Assembly (NCBI GenBank): GCA_903847945.1
Contig: CAINEY010000025.1
Location: forward strand, 1 to 61,624
From: an uncultured bacterium
GTDB taxonomy: Bacteria > Bacillota_I > Bacilli_A > Erysipelotrichales > Erysipelotrichaceae
Direction of reading: 5' to 3'
DNA: 61,624 bases
Shown here in pieces: positions 53,587 to 61,624 of this stretch. Each line of letters starts with the position of its first letter. The first letter of the stretch is position 1. The notes under the pieces are model-generated. The model did no database searches. It had not been told where the DNA came from and was given only the letters and a program-made list of their open reading frames with translations. A program made the position numbers and the translations under genes.

Positions 53587-54708
53587 TTAGCGTAAAACCC
53601 GAATCAGGTTACTGACCGTGGTGTATAAGTTATCGGCTGAACGCGCTTTAGCGATGGCGAAATCGACCGGTTGCGTGTTGATGCTGAAGAGGGCGGTAAT
53701 GCCCAAATCATAGGCCTCATCGATGTTCTCACCGATGGCTCCCACCACCGCAATCACTTTCACTCCTGCTTTCTTGGCCCGTTTGGATACACCAACCGGG
53801 ACTTTGCCACGCAAGGATTGGGTATCGAAACGCCCTTCGCCGGTGAGCACCAGATCGGCTCCTACTAATTGCTCATCGAAATGAACGGTATCCAGGATGG
53901 TTTCAATCCCCATCTTCAGGGTTCCACCGAAGAAAGCCACCATTCCGGCTCCCATGGCTCCGGCTGCTCCTCCTCCCGGCAACGATGAAACATCGAGGTC
54001 CAGTTGGGAATGAATGCACGAGGTTAAATGAACTAGGCCCTGATCCAGACGTTCCACCATGGCCTTATCCGCGCCTTTTTGAGGGCCAAACACATGAGCG
54101 GCTCCGTTGAGACCGGACATGGGATTATCGATGTCACACATGACTTCTAACGGTGTTGTGGCTAAACGCGGATCCAAATGATGTCGATCGATAGTTACAA
54201 TATCGATCAACGTCTTCCCGGTTGGAATAAACGCTTGCCCGTCTTTGTTGAGGAATTGTACCCCCAAAGCACTGGCCGCTCCGCATCCCCCATCATTCGT
54301 ACACGAACCGCCCAAGCCGACGATGATCTTGGAAGCTCCATGATCCAATGCCGCTTTGATCAGTTCACCGACCCCGAAGGTGGTCATGATCTCGGGATTC
54401 TTACGATCCCCCACCATAGGTAAACCGGCAGCCGCGGCCATCTCGATCACCGCCGTTCCATCCGGCAAGATCCCATAGAAGGCTTTGACGGGAATGAACT
54501 CGGGTCCGGTCACTGTCAGTTCAAGTTTCTGTCCGCCGACAGCCGACAAAAAGGCATCCACACTGCCTTCTCCGCCATCCGCCACTTCGATCGTGATGAC
54601 CTCGATGGAGGGATCCTGATGCAGGATCGCGTCGCGCATGAGGGCACAGACTTGTTTGGATGAGAGCGTTCCTTTAAAGGAATCGGGAATACAAAGTATT
54701 TTCTTCAT
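53587..54708 (-). CDS. Glycerate 2-kinase (GlxK/GarK-type)
   Basis: 373 residues. ILCIPDSFKGTLSSKQVC, VADGGEGSVDAFL, IVGLGGSCTNDGGCGAASALG, LPGGGAAGAMGAG and VLTGEGRFDTQSLRGKVPVGV are diagnostic for type I glycerate kinases, which make 2-phosphoglycerate from glycerate and ATP. ATG 54708 with GAGGT. It is the last gene of the permease-kinase unit; the upstream CdaR-like regulator completes the pathway picture. Confidence 0.96.
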   Translation of the reverse strand: MKKILCIPDSFKGTLSSKQVCALMRDAILHQDPSIEVITIEVADGGEGSVDAFLSAVGGQKLELTVTGPEFIPVKAFYGILPDGTAVIEMAAAAGLPMVGDRKNPEIMTTFGVGELIKAALDHGASKIIVGLGGSCTNDGGCGAASALGVQFLNKDGQAFIPTGKTLIDIVTIDRHHLDPRLATTPLEVMCDIDNPMSGLNGAAHVFGPQKGADKAMVERLDQGLVHLTSCIHSQLDLDVSSLPGGGAAGAMGAGMVAFFGGTLKMGIETILDTVHFDEQLVGADLVLTGEGRFDTQSLRGKVPVGVSKRAKKAGVKVIAVVGAIGENIDEAYDLGITALFSINTQPVDFAIAKARSADNLYTTVSNLIRVLR

Positions 54709-54723
54709 GTGCACCTCACAGGG

Positions 54724-54760
54724 AAACAAAGGCAAGGGACAAACGCCCTTGCCTTTGTCG
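54724..54760 (-). terminator. Intercistronic hairpin between GntP and glycerate kinase
   Basis: Minus strand ACAAAGGCAAGGG, 7-nt loop, CCCTTGCCTTTGT, then TTCC. A 13-bp perfect stem with a weak T-tail; it may attenuate transcription or stabilise mRNA. Confidence 0.7.
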
Positions 54761-54780
54761 ATCTAATCACAGTTTACAAC

Positions 54781-56193
54781 TTAAAGAAACAAGGAAACCA
54801 CGAAGATACCGGCCATCGCCGCAATCCCCATGACCAAGGTGACCATGGTTTGCGTCTTATAGCCGTCTTCGGTTTTCATTCCACCAAAATTGGTGACGAC
54901 CCAGAAATAGCTGTCATTGGCGTGCGAGACGGTCATCGAACCGGCACCAATCGCCATGACGGCCAAGGCAGCCAACATCGGCGTATTGAGGCCTAAGGCC
55001 ACCATCAGCGATTCCGGAACCAAGTAGGATCCCAAGATCCCGGCTGTGGTCGTGATCGCCACGGTCGACGAGCCTTGAGCCGTCTTCAAAATCGCAGAGA
55101 TGATGAAGGGGAAGAAGATGCCCACAGTTGAAATGACCGCGGCATTCGCTTTGATGTATTCCACAAAGCCCGCTGAAGCAATGACACGACCCAAAACGCC
55201 ACCAGCCGCCGTCACAAACAGGATCGGACCAACCGTCTTCAAGGCGTCATTCGTGATGGCATTGAATTCGCCGATCTTGCCGGCTTTCCACAGCAAGACC
55301 ACAGCAAACAACAGACCCACGGTCAACGCAATCATCGGCGTACCCAAGAAGCGCAACACCGTGACCCACAGTCCACTCATCTTCAAGGCGACAACCACCG
55401 AACTGACGGCCATCAAGAGTACCGGCAACACGATCGGAGCCAAGGCTACAAAGCCACCCGGCAGTTTTCCATATTCTTTAACGAGTTCTTCATACGTCTT
55501 CGAAACCATCGAGGTATCTTCCAGATCTTCCTCGGATTTCACTTTTTTACCGATATACAAGGCATAGAAATACGCCGCAATCAAGGCCGGGATTGAAATC
55601 AGGGTCCCAAAGGCCATGATCAATAACAGATTATCCGCAAGACCCGCACTGCCGGCTGCCGCGATCGGTCCCGGAGTCGGGGGAATCAACACGTGCGAGG
55701 CATATAAACCTGCCGACAAGGCCACAGTCATAGCCACACTGGAGGTCATCGTACGACGACGCAAGGCTTTACGAATCGGATCCAAAATAACGAAACCACT
55801 GTCACAGAATACCGGAATCGAAACAACCCAGCCCATGATCATGATGGCCAGTTCCGGATGTTTCTTTCCGACCAGTTTAACGACCATGTCGGCCAGTTTG
55901 ATGGCCGCTCCGGTCCGTTCCAGCAAGACCCCAATTAAGGCCCCCAGAATGATGACGATCCCGATTCCGGCAAACGTCGAACTGAAACCGGCACCGATAA
56001 TGGTGGCGATGCCTTGTTTGGCCGGTGTTTCGGCAGTTGCCGCCACATCGATCAAGGGTAAGCCCACCACTAAGGCTAAACCTAGGGCCACGCCCATAAT
56101 GGCTAAGAACGGATGAACTTTAAACTTCGAAATCGCAAGAATCATGATGATGACAGACACGACAAAGGCAATAATCAATGGAATACCAGTCAC
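54781..56193 (-). CDS. GntP-family permease (gluconate/glycerate-type)
   Basis: 470 residues, about twelve helices. Family motifs include FSSTFAGIGIVIILGALIGVLLERTGAA, VVSIPVFCDSGFVIL, AAGGVLGRVI, GSSTVAITTTAGIL and SHANDSYFWVVT. The start is a GTG at 56193 because AAGGAGG lies 5 nt upstream and the protein then starts at the first helix as in relatives; the longer frame runs through the promoter. With glycerate kinase, the probable substrate is glycerate. Confidence 0.93.
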   Translation of the reverse strand: MTGIPLIIAFVVSVIIMILAISKFKVHPFLAIMGVALGLALVVGLPLIDVAATAETPAKQGIATIIGAGFSSTFAGIGIVIILGALIGVLLERTGAAIKLADMVVKLVGKKHPELAIMIMGWVVSIPVFCDSGFVILDPIRKALRRRTMTSSVAMTVALSAGLYASHVLIPPTPGPIAAAGSAGLADNLLLIMAFGTLISIPALIAAYFYALYIGKKVKSEEDLEDTSMVSKTYEELVKEYGKLPGGFVALAPIVLPVLLMAVSSVVVALKMSGLWVTVLRFLGTPMIALTVGLLFAVVLLWKAGKIGEFNAITNDALKTVGPILFVTAAGGVLGRVIASAGFVEYIKANAAVISTVGIFFPFIISAILKTAQGSSTVAITTTAGILGSYLVPESLMVALGLNTPMLAALAVMAIGAGSMTVSHANDSYFWVVTNFGGMKTEDGYKTQTMVTLVMGIAAMAGIFVVSLFL

Positions 56194-56250
56194 ACTTTCC
56201 TCCTTCAAGATTCCGATCGACGGAATCACCTGTGTCCCATTATAACGAGC

Positions 56251-56276
56251 CAAAAAACAGACCGCTATGGTCTGTA
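56251..56276 (-). terminator. Terminator of the CdaR-like regulator gene
   Basis: Minus strand ACAGACC-ATAGC-GGTCTGT followed by six T, directly before the gntP TATAAT. Confidence 0.88.
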
Positions 56277-56298
56277 TGACTAAGATAAACGCTTTCAT

Positions 56299-56314
56299 TT
56301 AGTCTGTAGACTAA
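56299..56314. promoter_or_regulatory. Palindrome and cre-like site upstream of gntP
   Basis: TTAGTCT-GT-AGACTAA is a perfect 7-bp inverted repeat. Next to it on the minus strand, TGAAAGCGTTTATC matches the cre consensus at 12 of 14 positions. The first may be the CdaR-like operator. Confidence 0.5.
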
Positions 56315-56316
56315 TA

Positions 56317-57453
56317 CTAAGTGAAACTCTTACTAAATTCCATCGCTAAGGTATAGAGAGCGATGTTTTGAGTGTGGCGGGGATCATACCCGGTGAGTTG
56401 TTGTAGCCGATTCAGTTGGTATTGAAGGGTGTTTTTATGGATAAAGAGCTCATCGGCAGTCTTCTGAATCGACCCGTTATGATGATACAGCAACTTCAGC
56501 ATCGTGCAATACGCTTGACGTTCGGATATACTGCATGCCCCAAAGATCTTCGCCACAAACTCGGCCTTCAAAGTTTCCGGGATTTCATGAACGAAGAGAT
56601 CCAGGTGCAAATCCCGATAAAACAAAAGTCTCGACGCCCCAAAAGCCATCGAAGCACTCAGGGCTTTGGAGGCTTGGTTATAGGCATCGGGAAGACTTTG
56701 ATCGCTGGAATCCCGATCGACCCCGACATGCAGCCGAAGTTGATAGAAGGCCAGGCTTTCATCGATGATGGACTGCGTATGTAAGCGTAAATGATCATCG
56801 GACTGATGCAGGATCAAAAACACCAGGCGTGCCCCAATGCGAATCGTATGATGATCCGGATGATCACACAACCGCTGTCGCAGAAGACGGGTCGCCCGAT
56901 CCAAACGTTCTTGCAGATCAGAAGTCCCCAACACATCCGATACCGCAAAACTGGCCACCAGAACCCGACGATGAACGGAAGGATTGACACCTAAAGACGC
57001 AGCGGTTTTCTCGAAGCCGGGACTTTGCGGATACTCCGGATCATTGAGCCAGTTCTCCAGGAAACGGGATAAGACTTTATCGCGTTGTTCTTTTTGCTCA
57101 CGGATGGCCACATCACGGATGGTCATCTCCGTGAATTTGCGAATGATTTCCCCAAACTTGGACACTTCCTGGGGTTCACCGGTGATGCCGATGACCCCGA
57201 TGATTTTCTCATCGACCGTAATGGGCAGATTAATGCCTTTACGACTTCCGGGGTACTGGTCATCAGAGGCAATGATGAGTTGAGTCAAGCCTTCATCGAT
57301 CAAGCGTTTAGCCCCCATGTGGACACTGTCGATGCGTGAGGGATCGGTACTGGCGATGATGATGCCCTGGTCATCGATAAAGTTGATGTGTTGGTGGATG
57401 ATCCCGCTGATTTCTTCGACGATCTGCATGGCAAAGGGCTTAGCGATTGGCAT
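56317..57453 (-). CDS. CdaR-like sugar-diacid/glycerate regulator
   Basis: 378 residues. The N-terminal diacid_rec domain (IVEEISGIIHQHINFIDDQGIIIASTD, GAKRLIDEG) is followed by a GGDEF-like middle region and a C-terminal PucR-type HTH (SIQKTADELFIHKNTLQYQLNRLQQLTG). E. coli CdaR activates glycerate, galactarate and glucarate genes. ATG 57453 has AAGGA 7 nt upstream inside the end of the previous gene. It precedes permease and kinase on the same strand. Confidence 0.93.
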   Translation of the reverse strand: MPIAKPFAMQIVEEISGIIHQHINFIDDQGIIIASTDPSRIDSVHMGAKRLIDEGLTQLIIASDDQYPGSRKGINLPITVDEKIIGVIGITGEPQEVSKFGEIIRKFTEMTIRDVAIREQKEQRDKVLSRFLENWLNDPEYPQSPGFEKTAASLGVNPSVHRRVLVASFAVSDVLGTSDLQERLDRATRLLRQRLCDHPDHHTIRIGARLVFLILHQSDDHLRLHTQSIIDESLAFYQLRLHVGVDRDSSDQSLPDAYNQASKALSASMAFGASRLLFYRDLHLDLFVHEIPETLKAEFVAKIFGACSISERQAYCTMLKLLYHHNGSIQKTADELFIHKNTLQYQLNRLQQLTGYDPRHTQNIALYTLAMEFSKSFT

Positions 57454-57457
57454 GGGT

Positions 57458-57832
57458 TTATCCTTCATAGAACGAGCCCATACTGTGCTCGTCCTTGGGC
57501 CATTGACGTAGGGCTTTGATCAACACGGCAATATGTACAATCAAGTATAAACTGTAAGGCAAAAACATGATTCCGCTGACTGCACTAAGACCGATGGAAA
57601 CACCGGTCAAGCCTTTGGAATTGAGTCCGGTCGCTAGAAGATTCGCAAAGGCCGAGAAGGCACTAAAGTAAAGACTGAAAATAAATAACCCGGTGATGTG
57701 CATTGACCCTAACCATGGCGTTAGTAGCCCGATAAAGCCCGAATACAAGAGGACAACCATCACCCCGATCAATAGTGTTTTTTTATACGATAAGGCCCAA
57801 AACCAAGCCCAAATCCTTTTTAACGTCATCAT
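57458..57832 (-). CDS. Small four-helix membrane protein of unknown function
   Basis: 124 residues, about three or four hydrophobic helices (LLIGVMVVLLYSGFIGLL, LFIFSLYFSAFSAFANLL, GVSIGLSAVSGIMFL, YLIVHIAVLIKAL). No family is recognised. The ATG lies six bases after TGTGC-TATGAT and has no ribosome binding site: predicted leaderless. Its 3' end contains the ribosome binding site of the CdaR-like gene, so it may set that gene's translation. Confidence 0.75.
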   Translation of the reverse strand: MMTLKRIWAWFWALSYKKTLLIGVMVVLLYSGFIGLLTPWLGSMHITGLFIFSLYFSAFSAFANLLATGLNSKGLTGVSIGLSAVSGIMFLPYSLYLIVHIAVLIKALRQWPKDEHSMGSFYEG

Positions 57833-57910
57833 GGCTTAATCATAGCACATTCCCCCATCTCTGATTCAACGTCCAAGGCTCAGTTAAGACTACTGATATT
57901 TGACTGCGTC

Positions 57911-57941
57911 AATAAAAAACCGACTCGTTATAAGTCGGTTA
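57911..57941 (-). terminator. Terminator of the subtilase gene
   Basis: Minus strand AACCGACT, 7-nt loop, AGTCGGTT followed by TTTT. Confidence 0.88.
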
Positions 57942-57948
57942 TTAACCA

Positions 57949-59073
57949 TTACGGGAGACGACTGAGATCGATCAGTCCCCAACCGGAGACGGAATCAAAG
58001 CCGGAACTGGCCAGATCGACACTGATCGCTTGAAGGACCGCTTCGACTTCCAGCGGGGTAATGGTTCCATCCGCATCCAAGTCACTTGTGGGACGAGCTA
58101 GGATCAATGCCACGGCTCCGGCAACATGCGGTGAAGCCATGGATGTCCCGGAGAGCGTTGCATAGGATTTCTTGTAGGTGGAGTAAATGCTGACACCCGG
58201 TGCCGTGAAGTCGATTTTACCAACCGAGTTGAAGGACGCCAGTGTCCGGTTTTGCGCAATAGCCGCTACGGAAAGCACTTCCGGATAGCGTGCCGGCAAA
58301 GAGGTTTGAATCGCAGGATCATTTCCAGCTGCAGCCACCACCGTAATGTTGGCTTCAACGGCATCGATGATCACCTCATGCAATGGGATGAGTTGGTCTT
58401 CGGTCGCTGACCCAAATCCTAACGACATATTAATCACATCGACATCGATCGAAATGGCATAATTGATGCCTTTGATCAAGTTCGCCAAAGTCCCTGACCC
58501 GCGCGAATCCAACACTTTGATGGCGTACAGATCGGCATCCGGAGCAACTCCCACCACTCCCAGAGTGTTGTTGAGAGCAGCAATGATGCCAGCCACATGG
58601 GTTCCATGCCCATTGTCATCATTGGCTGTTTTTCGGGGATTGATGGCGTTGTACTGGCCCTTGATATTGGCGGCCAAATCCGGATGAGTCAGGTAGATTC
58701 CGGTGTCGATGACAGCGACTTTCACGGTATCCGCCGTTCCACTGACCCAAGCTGTCGGTGCTTGAACCATGGTGATGTTCCAAGGGATGACTTGCGCATC
58801 GATGGTGGCCAGGATGTTTTCCACCACGGCAACGACCTCCTGGTCTTTTTCCAGCTTATGTTTTTCACCGGGAGTCAGTCGTACCAAAGCGATCTTTGGG
58901 GTCAATTGCTCAAGTTTGCGTTGGGATAACCCATGGCGAGCATCAACGGAAACCACCGCTTCGGATTGACGATAGAGAAGCACATAGTCTTTGGTGAGCG
59001 ATGCCGCAGCAACCGGCATGGTAGAGACAACCAACAGCAGTGTAACGATCCAACCAGTCAATAGTCGTTTCAT
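57949..59073 (-). CDS. Secreted subtilisin-like serine protease (S8)
   Basis: 374 residues. Signal peptide (LLTGWIVTLLLVVSTMPVAAA), an inhibitor I9-like propeptide at about 25-95, then the S8 domain with Asp in VAVIDTGIY, His in NGHGTHVAG, oxyanion Asn in VAAAGNDP and Ser in SGTSMASPHVAG. Near the C-terminus DLDADGTITPLE is a perfect EF-hand/dockerin-type calcium loop inserted before the last helix. ATG 59073 with GGAGG; the upstream frame would begin in the TGC-TATAGT promoter. Confidence 0.94.
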   Translation of the reverse strand: MKRLLTGWIVTLLLVVSTMPVAAASLTKDYVLLYRQSEAVVSVDARHGLSQRKLEQLTPKIALVRLTPGEKHKLEKDQEVVAVVENILATIDAQVIPWNITMVQAPTAWVSGTADTVKVAVIDTGIYLTHPDLAANIKGQYNAINPRKTANDDNGHGTHVAGIIAALNNTLGVVGVAPDADLYAIKVLDSRGSGTLANLIKGINYAISIDVDVINMSLGFGSATEDQLIPLHEVIIDAVEANITVVAAAGNDPAIQTSLPARYPEVLSVAAIAQNRTLASFNSVGKIDFTAPGVSIYSTYKKSYATLSGTSMASPHVAGAVALILARPTSDLDADGTITPLEVEAVLQAISVDLASSGFDSVSGWGLIDLSRLP

Positions 59074-59188
59074 GTTGACCTCCACCCTCACTATAGCACG
59101 GTCCATCCAAAATACAATGCGGGTTCCATGAGGAAAGATTCATAAAATAATCTAAATATAACATTTTAAATTATTTAATATATTTCTA

Positions 59189-59218
59189 TTGACAATAGTG
59201 TATGTCATACAGTATAGT
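59189..59218 (+). promoter_or_regulatory. Promoter and putative operator of PadR operon 2
   Basis: TTGACA (59189-59194), 18-bp spacer, TATAGT (59213-59218). ATACAGTAT at 59207-59215 overlaps the -10, the same 9-mer as in PadR operon 1. Confidence 0.75.
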
Positions 59219-59235
59219 AAGGGCGAGGTGATTCC

Positions 59236-59589
59236 ATGATTGATGAAACACTCGTTAGTAACCTAGTCAGTGAGCTGCGCCGGGGAACTCAAATCCTGGC
59301 GGTTCTGGCTCAACTCAGCACCGGCAAGTACGGCTATGCCTTACTGCAGGACTTGGCCGATCAAGGCGCTCCCATTGAAGCCGGGACCTTATACCCGCTC
59401 TTACGGCGCTTAGAGACCCAAGGTATTCTCAGCAGTACCTGGGATACCCAGGAAAGCCGACCCCGCAAGTATTACACCCTCAGTCCCCAAGGCAAAGAGC
59501 TTTACACCCGCTTGATCGCCGAATGGACTACCCTGCGCACCACTTTGGACCGCATTCTCTCGGAGGAACCCTATGCACCCACACATTGA
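59236..59589 (+). CDS. PadR-family transcriptional regulator (copy 2)
   Basis: 117 residues. LRRGTQILAVLAQLSTGKYGYALLQDL, GTLYPLLRRLETQGILSSTW as recognition helix and wing, and RPRKYYTLSPQGKELYTRL. GAGGT before the ATG. It overlaps the HAAS membrane gene by 17 bp, so repressor and target are coupled. Likely autorepressing through ATACAGTAT. Confidence 0.93.
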   Translation: MIDETLVSNLVSELRRGTQILAVLAQLSTGKYGYALLQDLADQGAPIEAGTLYPLLRRLETQGILSSTWDTQESRPRKYYTLSPQGKELYTRLIAEWTTLRTTLDRILSEEPYAPTH

Positions 59590-60532
59590 ACGTTACATCT
59601 ACGCCGTGACCAAGCGCTTACCTCAAGCTCAACGTGAGGAAGTCGCTAACGATTTACGCGCAAACATCGCCGACATGATCGGAGATACCCCAAAAACAGA
59701 TGCGGAGATCCTGGAGACCTTACGCAATCTCGGTCATCCGCGCGTCTTAGCCAACAATTATCGCGGTAAAGAACGCACCGTAGTCGCTCCGGAGTACTAC
59801 GATGATTACCTGAATGTGCTCAAAGTTGTCGCAACGATCGTTGTGGTGGTCAACGTGGTCACCGGGATCATTTCGATCCTGACGACTTCTCTTCCCACTG
59901 ATTTCGTTGTGCTCTTGGAAACGATCTTCGAGAACGTCTTCGGCAGCATCTGGGAAAGTCTCCTCATGGCCTTTGCGTGGACCACCATCGGGTTCTGGAT
60001 CGCCGGAGCCGTGGGATCCAAACAACACCGCGATGAATGGAAGATCAGCGATCTGCCTGAACTCCCGCATCCCAACTCCGTGAAGATCAGCCGGGTTGGC
60101 GTCGCCTTCGAACTTATCTTCGGGGTTTCCTTCGGCATTATCGGCCTCATCCTCATCAACAACGGCATCCCTTATTTAAAGGCCGACGTGGTTCAACCCT
60201 TCATCCCCTTCGTGATGATTGCGATTGGGCTGGATGTGGTGGTTGGGCTTATCAAATTGGCTTATGGAACCTGGAATGCCCCGGTCTCCATCGCCACCTT
60301 CTTCCATCACCTGTATGAAACGGTGCTTGGTGTCTACTTCTTACGCTCAGACTTCTTGGATCCTTCACTCTACCAACTGATCGCGGATCACAGTGAATTC
60401 AGCGTAATGGAAGTTCAAAACGGCTTCTCCACGGCCATTACGGTCCTTATCTGGCTGATGATCATCGGCAACAGCATCGAAGTGATCACGGCCATCTCCA
60501 AGGCCATCAAGGTGACCTTCAATAAAAACTAA
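59573..60532 (+). CDS. HAAS-domain membrane protein
   Basis: 319 residues. The first about 70 form a HAAS domain (HIERYIYAVTKRLPQAQREEVANDL, LRNLGHPRVLANNYRG). About six helices follow (VATIVVVVNVVTGIISIL, LLMAFAWTTIGFWIAGAVG, FELIFGVSFGIIGLILI, PFIPFVMIAIGLDVVVGL and two more). The family's role is unknown; it is nearly always paired with PadR, as here. Confidence 0.9.
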   Translation: MHPHIERYIYAVTKRLPQAQREEVANDLRANIADMIGDTPKTDAEILETLRNLGHPRVLANNYRGKERTVVAPEYYDDYLNVLKVVATIVVVVNVVTGIISILTTSLPTDFVVLLETIFENVFGSIWESLLMAFAWTTIGFWIAGAVGSKQHRDEWKISDLPELPHPNSVKISRVGVAFELIFGVSFGIIGLILINNGIPYLKADVVQPFIPFVMIAIGLDVVVGLIKLAYGTWNAPVSIATFFHHLYETVLGVYFLRSDFLDPSLYQLIADHSEFSVMEVQNGFSTAITVLIWLMIIGNSIEVITAISKAIKVTFNKN

Positions 60533-60557
60533 AGCTCGGATTTCCGAGCTTTTTAAT
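60533..60557. terminator. Bidirectional terminator
   Basis: AGCTCGGA-TT-TCCGAGCT followed by TTTT, between the HAAS gene and the convergent YdeI-like gene. Confidence 0.88.
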
Positions 60558-61146
60558 CGTTTAACCCTTTACCTTCGAAGATGGCTTCCACACACTTATC
60601 GATGCGGGCCATCCGGGTCTGCGCGTATTTAGGTTGACCAAAGTACAAAAGATACGCCTTTTGCCGTCCCGGAGTCAAGGCCTCAAAAGCGGCTTTGAAA
60701 GCGGGTTGTTCGTCAAAGCGTTGCGTCAGTTCCTGAGGTACGTCAAACTGAGCCACCGTCTTCATTACCGGCTTCTTCCCACTGGCTTCCACATCCATGG
60801 CTTGACGAACCAGATCGAGGATATCCTCCTTCTTGGATTCAATGTCCGCTACTGAGGTAAATCGCAGTTGTCGTCCCACTTGGACATTGGCGGTTTGTTG
60901 AACCAAGAGTCCTTTGGGATCGTAAAGTAACGAGCCCTTAAACACCAATAACGCACAATACTCTTTAAACCCGTGCATCAGCACGATGTTCTTTTTATTC
61001 ACCGTGTAACACGGCCATCCCCATTTGAAGTCCTCGGTCAACTCCAAGGTACTTAAAATTGCGCGCAGGGTTTTAAACTCGGCGATCCACTTTTGATTGA
61101 AGGCCATAAACGAATCCACGGTCGGGTGGGGCACAAACGGTTTCAT
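60553..61146 (-). CDS. YdeI/OmpD-associated (DUF1801 plus OmdA-like) protein
   Basis: 197 residues. An N-terminal DUF1801-like part (VDSFMAFNQKWIAEFKTLR, EDFKWGWPCYTV, KEYCALLVFKGSLL) is followed by the C-terminal OmdA helix pair (PQELTQRFDEQPAFKAAFEALTPGRQKAYLLYFGQPK, RMARIDKCVEAIFEG arrangement). E. coli YdeI-like proteins are linked to stress and antimicrobial peptide resistance, mechanism unknown. The ATG lies six bases after a perfect TATAAT: predicted leaderless. Confidence 0.85.
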   Translation of the reverse strand: MKPFVPHPTVDSFMAFNQKWIAEFKTLRAILSTLELTEDFKWGWPCYTVNKKNIVLMHGFKEYCALLVFKGSLLYDPKGLLVQQTANVQVGRQLRFTSVADIESKKEDILDLVRQAMDVEASGKKPVMKTVAQFDVPQELTQRFDEQPAFKAAFEALTPGRQKAYLLYFGQPKYAQTRMARIDKCVEAIFEGKGLND

Positions 61147-61204
61147 ACCCGCATTATACGCTATCGACTCAAAAACCCACGTAAAACGCTCTCACGAGTC
61201 ATAA

Positions 61205-61232
61205 AAAAGACTGGCTTTTAGCCAGTCTTTCA
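61205..61232 (-). terminator. Terminator of the cold-shock gene
   Basis: Minus strand AAAGACTGGC-TAAAA-GCCAGTCTTT followed by TTTT. Confidence 0.9.
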
Positions 61233-61237
61233 TGAAT

Positions 61238-61435
61238 TTAGATTTTGACGATGTTTTGAGCTTGTAAGCCGCGGTCTGTTTCGTACTGATCGAATTCAAC
61301 CGTTTCGTTTTCTTCGATGGTTTTGAAACCGCTCATCTTCAATTGCGCGTAGTGGAAGAACACATCTTTCCCGTCGCTATTGACGATAAAACCAAATCCT
61401 TTTTCCTTATTAAACTTCTTAACTTTGCCTTGCAT
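61238..61435 (-). CDS. Cold-shock protein (CspA family)
   Basis: 65 residues, a single OB fold binding single-stranded RNA/DNA. RNP1 is KGFGFIV and RNP2 is KDVFFHY; the end GLQAQNIVKI is typical. AAAGG lies about 9 nt upstream of the ATG. The leader carries a hairpin just before the ribosome binding site. Confidence 0.96.
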   Translation of the reverse strand: MQGKVKKFNKEKGFGFIVNSDGKDVFFHYAQLKMSGFKTIEENETVEFDQYETDRGLQAQNIVKI

Positions 61436-61486
61436 TTACAATACCTTTCATGATGCCGACTTCTTCGGTCATCGGGGTGTAGTATA
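61436..61486 (-). promoter_or_regulatory. Promoter and hairpin leader of the cold-shock gene
   Basis: Minus strand TATACT (61481-61486) is the -10. The about 40-nt leader holds GATG-A-CCGA-AGAAG-TCGG-CATC (61452-61473) directly upstream of the ribosome binding site, a possible temperature-responsive element. 61487-61624 shows no recognisable gene. Confidence 0.6.
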
Positions 61487-61624
61487 TCATACTTCTCATC
61501 AAATAGGAAATAATTATCAACATCATAAAGTTTATGATGAATAATCATTCATATCACCCCTACTGAAAGTTCATGCCAAGATTAATAAGGCTTTGGTTGA
61601 TCATGGTACCGACTACAGGATTCC

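Overview
The window looks like a chromosomal segment of a Gram-positive-type bacterium with the standard genetic code: TGA is used as a stop (for example at 2575-2577 and 8788-8790), ribosome binding sites are often AGGAGG-like, and terminators are short hairpins with T-runs. The mix of PTS, RpiR, PadR, MarR, LytS/LytTR and an anaerobic sulfatase maturase suggests an anaerobic or fermentative relative of the Bacillota/Mycoplasmatota (Erysipelotrichia-like or a mollicute-related lineage). That placement is inference. No rRNA, tRNA, CRISPR array, prophage or insertion sequence was seen.

Layout. 1-5.7 kb: 3' part of glmS, a prepilin peptidase, and a four-PAS GGDEF-EAL protein. 6.1-8.8 kb: an operon of MFS exporter, 61-aa small protein and ArsR-type regulator behind a perfect 13-bp palindrome. 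8.8-13.7 kb: a leftward operon of phosphoesterase, GH3 glycosidase, dehydrogenase and acetyltransferase. 13.8-18.1 kb: a PadR / second 61-aa protein / HAAS-adhesin operon, then a PepSY protein with its OmpR-type two-component system. 18.2-22.3 kb: a SIS protein, a Cys-rich lipoprotein, a metallo-beta-lactamase-fold hydrolase, a nuclease, an AEC carrier and a histidine phosphatase. 22.4-29.5 kb: a sulfated-sugar utilisation locus (cytoplasmic sulfatase, PTS IIC, RpiR regulator, GH1 phospho-glycosidase, PTS IIA and IIB, anaerobic sulfatase maturase). 29.5-39.2 kb: four ABC-transporter units, including a MarR-controlled heterodimeric exporter with one degenerate ATP site and an FtsX-type system led by a B12-binding protein. 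39.3-46.5 kb: a lipoprotein, a tiny membrane protein and a 2066-residue secreted protein of about 22 fibronectin type III modules. 46.8-53.5 kb: an acetyltransferase, an isochorismatase-like hydrolase, and a pyruvate/lactate block (FMN hydroxy-acid enzyme, LUD protein, CstA transporter, LytTR/LytS pair). 53.6-57.8 kb: a glycerate block (glycerate kinase, GntP permease, CdaR-like regulator, small membrane protein). 57.9-61.6 kb: a subtilase, a second PadR/HAAS operon, a YdeI-like protein and a cold-shock protein.

The strongest system-level signal is the sulfated-sugar locus. Three inverted repeats of the form TTTCA-N15-TGAAA lie in its two divergent intergenic regions, so one RpiR repressor probably controls the importer, the sulfatase and the maturase together. 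Other regulatory signatures read directly from sequence are: identical TTTAAT-N5-TTTAAT boxes exactly 10 bp upstream of two -10 elements in the PepSY two-component locus; an ATACAGTAT site in both PadR promoters; LytTR-type direct repeats 21 bp apart upstream of cstA; and a class of seven genes whose ATG lies only 6-7 nt after the -10 box (predicted leaderless mRNAs).
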